Assembly: GCA_014706295.1 (NCBI GenBank)
Contig: JACSVZ010000006.1
Location: 24,238,629 to 24,302,628 of the forward strand
Origin: Lycocorax pyrrhopterus obiensis
Lineage: Eukaryota > Chordata > Aves > Passeriformes > Paradisaeidae
Length of the DNA stretch: 64,000 nt
Reading direction: 5' to 3'
Shown: positions 49,601-61,600 of the stretch, piece by piece
Layout of the letters: every line of letters begins with the position of its first letter
How positions within the stretch are numbered: position 1 is the first letter of the stretch
Program-made: the position numbers and the translations under genes
Notes under the pieces: generated by a model
Told to the model about the DNA's origin: nothing
Seen by the model: the letters and a program-made list of their open reading frames with translations, nothing else
The model's database searches: none

Positions 49601-52600
49601 AGATGTGAAGTGAAGACAGGGGTGCTCCTAATTCAACTGATAATACTTAAATTTATGGGGAGGCCAGCCTTGAAGTGTGTGATTTTTCACTTGGCCAAGT
49701 GTGTCAATGTACAGGTGAACCAAGTTTGATAGTGGTATTATATACATTGAAGAGCTAGTCTTTTAAATAGTTTTTTAAAGTAGATTTTTAAATATCAAAG
49801 TTGAATGTTCCACTGAAATGTGGAGGGTTTGTTTTTTTTTTTCAAATAATTGAGTGTGTGGTTTTGGAAAAAACACAGGAGAAACCTTGGTGCCTCAAAG
49901 CAGCTTGCTGCTGCTAAGACTACAGTATCTGCATTTTAATACTTGTTACTATGTTTCATTATCCATAGTCCTAAAACAAAACATGTGCTTTGTAAAATTC
50001 AGGTCTAGATTTATAACTTATTGCATCAACAAATTAATACATACCTCATTAAATATATCCCAGATAGGCAATTTAGATGGCAAGGGGTTATTTCTTCCTT
50101 CAAAATACGCTGAAAAGTTGCAGTGTAAAGTTACTGCTTTAAATGTTACTTCATCACCATACTACACCACAGTGTCAGTATAATTTCTCTTCAAGAGGGA
50201 TTTATTTAAATAGCTTTGTTCCCTGAGCAACTTCATTCCTTCACACTGAAGCACAGCAATAACACTTGTGGTTGCATGTAATGTTCATTTTCAGTTGCGA
50301 TTCTAAAATTGTAATTAACAGTAATTATAAATACACACCATATAATTGCGTATATATTATACATGTAGGTATAACTAACAGTTTTTTGGGAGTTGTAGAT
50401 TTAGATGACAGATTTTGAGGATTATATTCCAGCTCTAATAAGATATCAGTAGCAAAGCATATGTGCAGTTCAACAAACTGCATCTGCCTTTTCCTTTCAA
50501 GTTGAGTTGATACAGAATGTTTCTAATTTTTGGGTTTTTTTTTTAACCTTTTGTCTTAAATAGGCGTTGCTAGCTTTGGGCATCAGTCAGTCTGCAAGGA
50601 CGCCTGACCCTAGTCATCCGTAAGCTTTTTGAGTAAATAAAGATTTTGGTAACTATATATAGGAGTAAGATCAACTCTTGTTTGTGCATCAGCTTGTTCT
50701 TTTTAATTTGCTGTTTTGTGTCATTTCTGAAATGTATTGTTTCTGATTTTACAACAGATAAAATAAGAAAAGGGTATTCTTTCAAGCTGCAGGAGTTGTA
50801 GTTTCAGTGGCTTGGTGCATGGTTTGGTTTTTTTTTTCTCGTGGTATGCTTTTGCTATGTTTTATTTTAATTGACTTTATTTCTCTTAAGTTGTTCTGGG
50901 CTCTTCGGCCTCTTCCAGCTAATAGATCTACTTTGTTTTTACACACTGTTCGTGTGAATCACAGGATTTTTTAAAAAATAAAAATTACTGTCCTCTTCTT
51001 TTTTCCAACAAAGTGCTTTTTATGTGAGCCAGTTACTTGTACCCTAAGGAGTTGTGTTTGACATAAACTGCTCTTTGTTTTTATCTAGTAATAGGGATAT
51101 TGCTTGATAAATTCTTACAAGTTCATGAAAGTTATAGCTGTACTCTACATTATATTTTCTTCGTGTTGACCTGTTTTACTCTTCATATGTTAGGGCAAGT
51201 CATTCATTCTTTAAGCACTAGTTCAAAAATATGTCTAATTTATGGAATTAGTTACCCTTTTTTTCATTAACAGCATCATTAAAATTTGAAAAATTTAAAT
51301 CTTACATTTCTGCAAATATTCATCATATCTCCTTTTTCCCTCTCACTTCTTTCCCTTCTTCCTCAATATAGACAAAAGACAAAAGAAATGCACTGTTTGT
51401 AGATGGAGTTAAAACCAAAAAAAGGAATAAATACGTACTTTTAATATTGCTTTAATTCTTCTACTGCACTTAAAAACTGCAAGTGTTGAATGTGTGTAGT
51501 TAGCTGTACTACTGAGAGATGTATAAATTTTATTCCCTTTAAATTAGTATTATGAATTATGCAGACTGGCCGCTCACAAATCTAGAGTCCTCATTTAGAG
51601 GTAGCATTTCACTAAAATCTAAACCTGACATGAATGTTGTTTGGTTTGATTTTTTTTTTTTGCAGTTGTAAAATCCTCAGTCATTGCACGAAAGCTAATA
51701 CAGCTGTTTAAAAGCAAGTTAGAAAAATATTTATGCTTGTTGTCCTTGCATGTATTAGATATCCTTTTTCAAGTAGATTTTTTTTCCCCTTGGATTTGAT
51801 TGCCTTGTCTTAAATAGATGCCTTGTCTTAAATAGATGCCAAGTCATATGATGATAATTTAAGGCATGTAAAAATTGATGGGAAACTTTGAGATATGTTT
51901 GTAGAGATGTAGAATCTTATATTCCTGAAATAATTTTCTTTCCTTTCTTCTAGGTATGGCTTCACAAATATGCGCTATATTGCCTCCCTTATTAGTGGAG
52001 TTGGCATTTTCATGATGGGTGCAGGACTTTCTTGGTATCATGGGATCATAGGTTTACTCCACCCTCATCCTATAGAATCTCTTCTCTGGGTAAGCTCATC
52101 TTGTTTCGTATTGTATTTAACACCAGTGACTTAATAAAAAATAGTGGCATAGTCTGAAATTCACTTCCTGAGTCAGTTTGAATCCCAACACAATTAACTG
52201 AAACCATTTTTAATGAAAATGTATTTTAAGAAAAAAAAATCTTTTTAAACTACAGTTGATCTTGGAGCAAAATGAGCTATTCTGTAAACACTGCATCTTC
52301 CTTTTACAGCCCCCACCAAGAGGTCCTCCTTTCCTGTTTTGGAATATATTGCATGAGTCAAATATTACTGGTTTCCTTCTGTTTAGGGAAAATTACATGG
52401 CACAGTGGATAACGTGGTTCTGGAATGCTACGTTTGGATAGCCTGTGGTGAAGAGATCTGTAGAAATACGCATATAATATAGTAACTGATTCTTTTTTTT
52501 TCCATACAGGCATACTGCATTTTAGCAGGGTCATTGGTATCTGAAGGAGGTATGCAGTTTCAAGTTCCTATTTAAGTATTTGTAATCTCTTAAGATTACA

Positions 52601-55600
52601 CTGTCAGTAATTACAGTAATAATTAATCCTTGCTTACGCAGTGAAGTTTTGAGCTCTGTTGCAAGTACTTGTAAACAAACAAAAAGAAACATGTGAAAAC
52701 TTTTCTTTTTTATATATGTCTATCTAATAAGAAGTTGAAGAACACATAATTTGGAAAGTAGATGTGGAATGCCTTTTTGGTATTAAACTATCAATGAATA
52801 TAACTGTTGCGATTTGTATGGGAGACGCACATGTAGAAAAGAAAGCAACTATGCTCTATCTTTATTCAAAGTATCAATAATCAGAGCTGTCTTGATGATC
52901 TGTTGCTATGATATGAAGAAAAGTTCCCTCTTTTCAAAATGAAAACAAGTCTTTTTCCTCTAGCAATTTTCAAAAACAACTTTGTTGTTTCAGCCACCCT
53001 GCTTGTTGCTATAAATGAAATTCGGAGGAGTGCTCGAGCCAAGGGTCTCTCATTTTATCAATATGGTATGTATCATTATAGCAGTAAGGTATGTGGTTAT
53101 TTAAAACACTATCTGTTCACTACTATTTGCATAATGATAGAAACAATTTTCTGTTTTCCCTTTTCCCTTTATTGATCTATTTTCTAGTCTACTAACAAAT
53201 AACATTTTACAAATTAGGTGAAAACTGTTCATTTAAGAGCACTGCTTAAATACTTGGCTAAGTGCATGTATTTTCTGGATAAATTCCCATTTTAATTTTT
53301 CTAACATTTTTGAGAAGCTTCCATAATTGGGCTTTTTCTGTGTATGTATAAATGCTTTCAGAAGTGTGTGCATATACCAAAATTGTTTGCACCTATATAG
53401 TTGCATAAATGTTCTTTTAAATTGCTGTTGTTATTATAAGTACTGTGCATAATGTAGTAAAGCTAAGCTTTCAAAGCAATGTAATTTTTTTTGTTTTATG
53501 TACAGTTGTGCAGAGTCGTGATCCCAGTACCAATGTGGTGTTACTGGAGGATGCTGCAGCAGTTCTGAGTGTGGCTGTAGCTGCTACTTGTATGGGTCTG
53601 ACTTCTTTAACAGGTAAAATTCTGCCTGGGGCAAGCAGAATGTGGATTACTTCCCATGCATGATATGAACACAGAGCATTTCGTTTATACTGGTTGACAA
53701 ATATGTCTCTGCTCTTTTTTTCTGGTACTTGTACTCTGTAAGCAGATTTTTGAGCTATTTTGTCATACAAACTAAGTTATTTTTACTAAACGTAGGATGA
53801 TCTGTATAGCAAGTGGTTCAAAGTATGTCTTTGCTGCATAGTTAAATTTTCTAAAGAGGGATGATTACTTATTCATCCCTTTTTAAGTATTGATTTTTTA
53901 AGACAAATGTTGGATTTTTTTTCTTGTGGCTTCTAATGACTTAATTGCAAGTTTCATTTTTTTATGTAGAAGTAATTTTTAAATTTCATTTCTAGTTTCC
54001 TTCATCAGCTTAAAAACACAGTACTATTTCTGTAGATCTGAACATGAATAAGTGTTTAAAACTTGTTAATAAGTACTGTATGGTTAATACTTGCAAATTT
54101 TTGAGTTACTGATAAAAGAACACTGGATTTTGTGCTGCTTCCTATGTTGAGGTGGATATAACTTTGTGTATAAATTTATGTTTACTGATATAGAAACATA
54201 TATACAGACAAGAGTTTACTCATTTATTAGTCCTGCAGGAGACAGGAGTGGTCTAGGGACAGGAGGGACTTAAGGATTTATTTTAAGATAGCTTGTTTTC
54301 TTCCAACTTCATCATGTTACTCAGTAGGAAAAAATCTCCACTGAATTAAAAAAAAAAAAAAACCAAAAAAAAAACTTAAAAAAAACCCCACCAACCAAAA
54401 AAATCTCACTAAAAAGCAAAACCCAGAAAACCCCTCAAAACTATGTACTCTTTTCAGTGTGAAGTTGGAATTCTCTGCTATATTTTAGAAATACTCTGTG
54501 AAACTAATTTGCCCTATCTTGTTTAGGAAACCCGTATTATGACAGTGTGGGGTCTCTAGGTGTTGGAACTTTGTTAGGAACTGTGTCAGCATTTCTAATC
54601 TACACTAACACTGAAGCCCTGCTGGGACGATCCATTGAACCTGAACAACTGCAGCGGCTCACGGAGTTGCTGGAAAGTGATCCTGTAGTAAGGTAAGGAT
54701 CTTTACAGCTCAGTCTCTACTATGAGCAACAAAAAGCAAGAAAATAACATTTAATGAGAGAAGTCTGGTAAGATTATTTTTAGTGTGGAATCTTCTGTAT
54801 TGGGATTCTAGAATCTGTATTATTGTTAACTTCTATTTCTGTGCTAAAACTTTCAATAAGTGAATACTTGTACCTCTTGGGTGTTCAACAGCTAAAATAG
54901 CATTACAGATATGTTCTAACAACCACATTAATTACAGGAATTGACAATGACTTAGTGAGAAAGCCATCACAAACTTAAAACTATTTTCAAATGCATGAAA
55001 TGAAAGTGCTTAAATGATACTGTTATGTTGCTTGAATAGTTTATTAGCACTTAATATTTAAATTCTGTTAATATTCGGTGTGTGGAATTCTGTAGCAGTT
55101 GGCAGGACGTGCTGCAGTAGTATTATGATGCAGTGGCTTCTGCATGCTACATGCTTATAAAATTAACTCAATGCTAATTTCTCCTTTGCAAGTCTGCAAT
55201 TTGTAGTAAACTTACAGCTCATTGTAATTCTAAAATCTTGCTTAAATGCTTTTCAGTGAGCTATTTTAGCTTTAACCCTATTAACCTTGATTTAGAAGCA
55301 AACTTTTTTGTTTTCTTTTTAATCTTTACTTAGGAATATATTTCTGTGTAAATCAGATGAAATATTCTAGTGCTTTTTTTATTTGTAGTAATTTTTGAGC
55401 TGTGAAGGAAAAAAAAAACCCCAAGCTCATTAGTTAATACCGGACTACTTGAAAGAAACTAAGTGCTGCATCCTCACAGTTCCAAACAAGAGGTCTGGAC
55501 AACATGCCCTTCATTCCAGAAACTAAACAAGATTCCTATTTGGAATACAATTCTGTTGGTATTTTCACATGTCAGTAGCTAAATTGAGTATTTGTGATGG

Positions 55601-58600
55601 CCCTGGATTAGCCTGAATGATGAAGGATGTGTCAACAGTGCTGTGTCAGAGTAGGTGAATTCACATGACTATTTGTACATGACTGCTGTAGTTCTTTTTT
55701 TCAAAGTGCACAGGTGGCTTTTGCTTGTCTGAGGCTGAAATAATAAAATTTCTCCTAGGCCAAGTACCATTTTATATTGTATTCTGTTTTGTAGGTGGCT
55801 CTAACTTCTCAACAGAGCAGACTGTTCTTCCTGCAGTTCTTCTTGCTGTAGACTTTTTTTTTAAATAAGAAGTACCTTAATTTTAAAAAAGCATGAATAG
55901 TAAAAGAAGTAAAGACTTGTGAGAAACTGTGTGTTCTTATTTTCTTGAGGTTAGAAGCTGAAACATGTTTAGGTGCTTATCATACCTTCTGTGTGCACTT
56001 TGTCTTCAGTTCTCTCTTTCTTAGATCCATTACATTATCAGCTTTGATTTCTTTCAGTGCCCAGTATGTCTTTGCCCAAGTTCTTATAACAAGCCTACTC
56101 TCTCTAGCTTGGTTAACATATATCTTCTAATAAGGCATCTGATCTTAGTCTCAGTTCTCTGTGATGTAAACTTATATTACCCTTGCTTGTTACCTTTGCC
56201 TGTAATTTGGGGAAAAAGCTGAAAACAAACAAACCAAAGGCTGAAATAAGAAAAAAACATTGGAGCAACTGAAATGAGGAAGTCTTTTAACATTAACTAT
56301 TTCTTCAAAGGATTACCTGTATATTTTCATCAACATAAGCTTTGGACTTGTAAGAGCGTCAGCGTTTTCTTGAACATTCAAACTCTCACATTTTCTTAAA
56401 TGGAGATTTGTAGTAGTGTGTTCTACTCTTACATATCCTACAGACACCAAATGTAAAAGAAAAATCTCCTGATTACTGGTCTGCTTCTAAAGCTGTGACT
56501 AATATTTGCTTTTTTATTTCAACCTTTCAGGGTTTTCAGTTTTCAATGCAATGCTTTTTGCAGTTGCTGCTCCCAGAATATTCGTCCCTTGTTCCTTCAG
56601 GCACGGTTTACAGTGTTTATTTTCAGATGTGTTTTGCCAGATCGGAAGGGGACATATTAGGGAATCATTTAGTATTCATCAGAAGGTATTTTAGATCCAA
56701 ATTGACAAAAGGATCCAGGGGCTCTGATTTCTACTCCCTCAGCCCCCATCAGCACCACCACTTAACTTACTATTCCAGCAGTAGCTTGCCTGAACATTGT
56801 GGTCCATTGCTAATTATGAAGTATTCGATTATCAGACAATACTAACTGCTGTCCTACTAAAGTAAGTCTCTGTGGTGGTGATATTTTTTCAACTAAATAT
56901 TGATACTTAATTTTTTTTTTTACAGGATTGTTTGACAAGATTACATTCCCTAAAATCTTAATGACTGGAATTAGTGTTCTTAGTATATAATTCTTCTCTC
57001 CACCTTTCTCACTATTTTTCCTTCAGTTGTCAGGTGAAGTTGTCCTCAGTTAAACGGATGGACTTGTTTACTGTTCTTAAATTTTGGCACAGTGTTGTTA
57101 ACCTGGTTTGTTTTTGTTTTAATTCTCATCAGTATTGCAAGATGAAAAATTAATTTGCCTTCACAGTTATTCTTAGTTCTTTTTACTCTTGAGTATAGGT
57201 TGTGGAACCTGCTGGATTAGAAGCATTTTTTTCCATTTAAATATCCAGTATGCTTCTCTGCTATTAGTAGGAAAATGCTTTGTTGTACTAATATAATCTT
57301 GCTTACATTCCATTCTTAACTGTCATTGACACCTTTGGTGCCTAAATCATTCTTGTGGTCAGCTTAACTGAACCGTGGTTAATTAACCTTTCATATCTGT
57401 GAAATAAAATATGTGATGTGGTACAGACTCTGTCCTGATTCTGTTTTTATGGAATTTAATCACAGATTCCTAGGCATAAGCTATTCTCAGTGACAGTTTC
57501 ATCTTTAATTTTACTTCATTGTAACAGCTGTTGGGTGGTTGTGCTTCTGTTGTGCTGGAAAATCTGTCATTCTGGTTTGGACAAAAACCAAAAGTATTAC
57601 AACCAATTGCTCAAAACCAGTAACTTGATGTTCTCTGACAAATTTTTCGTTAATGTGAAACTTGCTCTTTTCCTTGGTTAGAATTCATGTTGTCTACTAA
57701 CCATCCAGAAGTTTCCATAAGCAAGCTTTGTAGCTTAAGCTTTAGCATACACATTTGTATTTTTGAATGATCAGTGATTTTTCTCCTCTTGACTCACTGT
57801 CTTATCTTTCCTGGTCAGATTATATGCACAAATTACTTCACGTTTATAGAATATGCATAATTTCACTGAATTTTATCAGGCTGCTGCTTAATGAGAATCT
57901 CAGATATCACTTATTACCTTCTTGCTTAGCTCTGATGGGCACTTGATATGTCTTCAACATTTTTGAATCCCATGGCTCCAAATTCTCTTCATTAACCACG
58001 TCTGTTATCTTAAATACCCTCTTTGTGATGAGGTAGTTTGATGCCATCTAGTTTACTCCCATTAATACTGTTTTGATGTGATACCTTCCCCCAGAATAGT
58101 TGTGTAAATTGGAATGGAGCTGGAAAGACTTTATTGCTACCAGTACACTGATAGTTCTTTTAATCTGCTTAAATATTTACTAAGATGTATGTTTTGATGT
58201 CTCAATATTTACTTCATGTTCTATTTCTTTTTAAATGTGCTTACCTCTCCTCCACCCTGAGTATTACAAGAAGTATTCTATAAAAATGCCCTGTGATTGT
58301 TCATCTTAAAGTTTCTGTCTCCTGTTCTTTTTTGGCTGTTCATTCTAGCGGGCTCCTTCCAACATACTTGCCTTCTGCTTTCTTCCTGCACTGCCTGTGA
58401 AGTTATTTCTGATTTATAAACATTCAGATGCAAAGAAGCATTTCTAGTTCGGAAGAGTAAATTTGATTAAGACAAAGGGTGTGCTAAATGTAAAGGTTCT
58501 GTGAAATTGCACAATTTAGCTAAATAAATGCAAGTAAAGTTTGGTACTTTCCATCAAGTGAGCTGCATTGCTGAATCTAAATTTTGTGTTACAATTTACC

Positions 58601-61600
58601 AAATTGTCAAGATTGCATTTTTCTGTTAATAAACAAAAAGTCTTTGAAATATTTTATACTTGTTTTACTTTGAAAATGTCAGAAGCAAGAATTTAAAAAA
58701 TGTGAAACTTTTGTGATTTCTGTCCTGTGTTTTAGACTCCACTTATTTTTTCTGACCTTGATGGAAAAATGTGGAAACTTACTCTGCAGTGGCAATTTTA
58801 AATTCCCTTGGCTTTAAAGATAAACTGAGTTTTTGCTAATATAATTAGGAAAAAAATCAACTATTTTTTTTTTTGAAATGCATCACCATATGTCTTGGTC
58901 CTGAATTTGCTTCTTATCCCAGAAAAATTAAGAGCTTGTTGTTTACTACCTATATTCACACATTAGAATTTGTCCAACAAGCTGGAACAAAACTGCTACA
59001 GAAAACCAGAATTTTTCAAAGGACCAAAATGTAAACATTGGAGCTTTCATGTTCTAGTATTTATTAGGAACCTTTAAATAAATATACATTTTCAGCATTT
59101 ACAAACACTTGTATCTTGATAAGCTGTGATTAATAGTTCTGGAAGGATCAAAAATGAGTTCTAAACAAAAAAACCATAACTTTTTCTTATGTCAGATGTA
59201 TTTTTGAAAATTCTCCAAAAGATCATGCCTTTACCAACTTCAGGAAAGGACACTTCTATAATGGCAATGTATCCTTTCAGTGATTAACAATAGGTTATTG
59301 TTCCTTTCCTCAGAACTAAGGGTACTTAAAGATTGTTAAATAGTGTCATGTATATGTACAAAAACTTCTTTGCAGTAGAAAATAAGTTGGACTTGAACTT
59401 CTAACACAGAATAGGGAAGTTCTCACACTTTTAATTGTGGATTTTTTAAAATATACTTTTAGTCTAGTTCTAAATGTGTGATGTTTCTAGTAGTCTGACT
59501 TTTATTGCAGTGATTTTTAGATGTGTTGGTGTGGCAGAAACCTGTCGAAATGATATAACCAGTTAAACATAAATCAGTATTTAATGGAACTGTGGATGGG
59601 CAAAATGAGGATATTTTGTCAAAGGCAGTGACCTTTTAAAATTACAGGATCATTTTGCAGTAACAGTATTGTTAACATGACAAGTCAAACTAGCTAGTGG
59701 TTTGTTCTATGGTTGTTTTACATTTTCTTTAAAAATGTATATGTTTCAGAGCAATCCATGATGTTAAAGCCACAGACATGGGAATGAGCAAAGTGAGATT
59801 CAAGGCAGAAGTAGACTTTGATGGACGTGTTGTTACTCGGTCTTACCTGGAGAAACAAGATATTGAACAGCTATTACAAGTATGTGTAAAAAATTGCTTT
59901 TGTAACCCCCAGTATCTGATATTTACTTTCCAATTTCAAATACCTCTAAACCCAAGACTTGCAAGTAGGTGAGGTACATTTCACTTGTTCATTTGAAGGG
60001 CTGCAGATATTCTTACTATGTGTTAGTGTTTTAAATGTACTTACAGAGAATCATATTATGGGCTGCTGAAAAAGTGCCTGAGTAGGAGGAAAGCAGGGGG
60101 TTTTTTTTAACTCATTACCCTTGAGATTGGCTCAGTTGGTCAGAGCCAGGTGCTAATAATGCCAAGGTTGTGGGTTTGCTCCCTACAGGGGCCATTTACC
60201 TAAGTGTTTGAGTCGATAACCCTTGTGGGTCCCTTCCAACTCGGAATATTCTGTGATTGTTTTGTTAGAAAATACAGATTTATAAAAAAAAATTTGAGAA
60301 CATAATTCTTCTAATACATTTATTGAATTACAAGATCTGCAGTTAAAACTAGAAGCTTGTCACCTGCAAATAGGCATCTGTTTTGTCAGAGCCATTTGCC
60401 CTGGGTGTTGGTGATGCAGTGTTAGGGTTTACAGGTCCAGCCATTCAGACTTGGCGTGAATATGGATTGCTTGCATCACATGATTTAGCATTTTGATGAT
60501 GTTTAAAAATTAACCATCCTTAAGTAAGTGTCAGTGTCTGATTTTAGTATAGTTCAGAGTAGCTTTTCTTAATCCTTCTTTTAAATATAGAAATGCAGAA
60601 CTGTTCTCTGCTATATGGCAGAACTATGAAGTATGAAGAAAATAATTATTTATCTAAATCAAAAGGAGAGTTTTAAGTGAGCAAAATATTTTGCTTCCTT
60701 ACCAGTTTTCGCTGGTAACTTGCTTATCTACATTTGCTTGTGTACAAGATTTCTTTCTTTTCTACCCTTTCAAAATGAAATACAGATGTCAGATGTCTGC
60801 ATTTTATGTCTGTCCGTTAAACACTACTTAGAAGTTATCAGTTTACCTTTAAATTTTACATTGCAATTTTTTAAACCATTAGTATCCCAGTTTTAAAAAC
60901 GTTAGGTCAAATTAAGAATTATGTATGTGTATGTACAGTGCAATATCTGATCTGTTCATCTACTGTATTTCAATTTAATACATTTTTGAGAGGACGAGTG
61001 CTATCAGCTGTGTACCACTAAGGCACTGCAAGTTTGCCTGGTTTTGTATTGACAGTTGCTTTGCTGTTGCAGTTTTTAGTACACTAGTCTTGTTTTAAAT
61101 GCTTTGTTAGCTTTTATTCTTTACCTGCTATTTCCCTTGGCAATTGCATGCAGCCTTCACTAGTTCTTCCAATACTTCTAGTATTGTTGGAAAAAATCTT
61201 CCTGATTGCTTCTAGGGTGGCAACTGTTTCTTACACAGGTCATTGTTCTTTCAGGTAGTAACCTCAGGTCAGCTATAAAACCATCTGTCCTTTCAGTAGA
61301 ATTCAGCCGTCTGAAGTCAAAGGCAAACATTGTGCTTGCCTTTTGATCTACACTTTTTCAAATAAGCAGCTCATTCAACTAGCACTGCTGTCAACATTAT
61401 TCTTTCTACAGTTGTGAAATGTTTGTTGAAATGCTGTCATTCAGATTACCTTGGTTTTTTTCTTGTTAGACTTACCGTGATCATAGTCATGGGTTATTGT
61501 GGTTGAGATATTTTTTAAGCTTGATCAATTACATTATTCCTCTTCAGTTTTAGAGTAGTGAGAAGGAGAAAGAAGTTGATGTCATGTACTTGAATGCACA

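Noticed and set aside
54347..54441. Poly(A) tail of a retrocopy
   Set aside because: No gene-like sequence precedes it, C residues are mixed throughout, and no target-site duplication is visible.
56495..56845. 116-codon open frame in SLC30A9 intron 15
   Set aside because: No motif, not in phase with flanking exons, and not needed: exons 15 and 16 join perfectly without it.
60121..60194. A functional tRNA-Ile gene
   Set aside because: The length, A box and anticodon loop fit, but the acceptor-stem halves (60121-60127 and 60187-60193) do not pair, the B box is degenerate, and a CR1-like tail follows directly. It is the head of a SINE.
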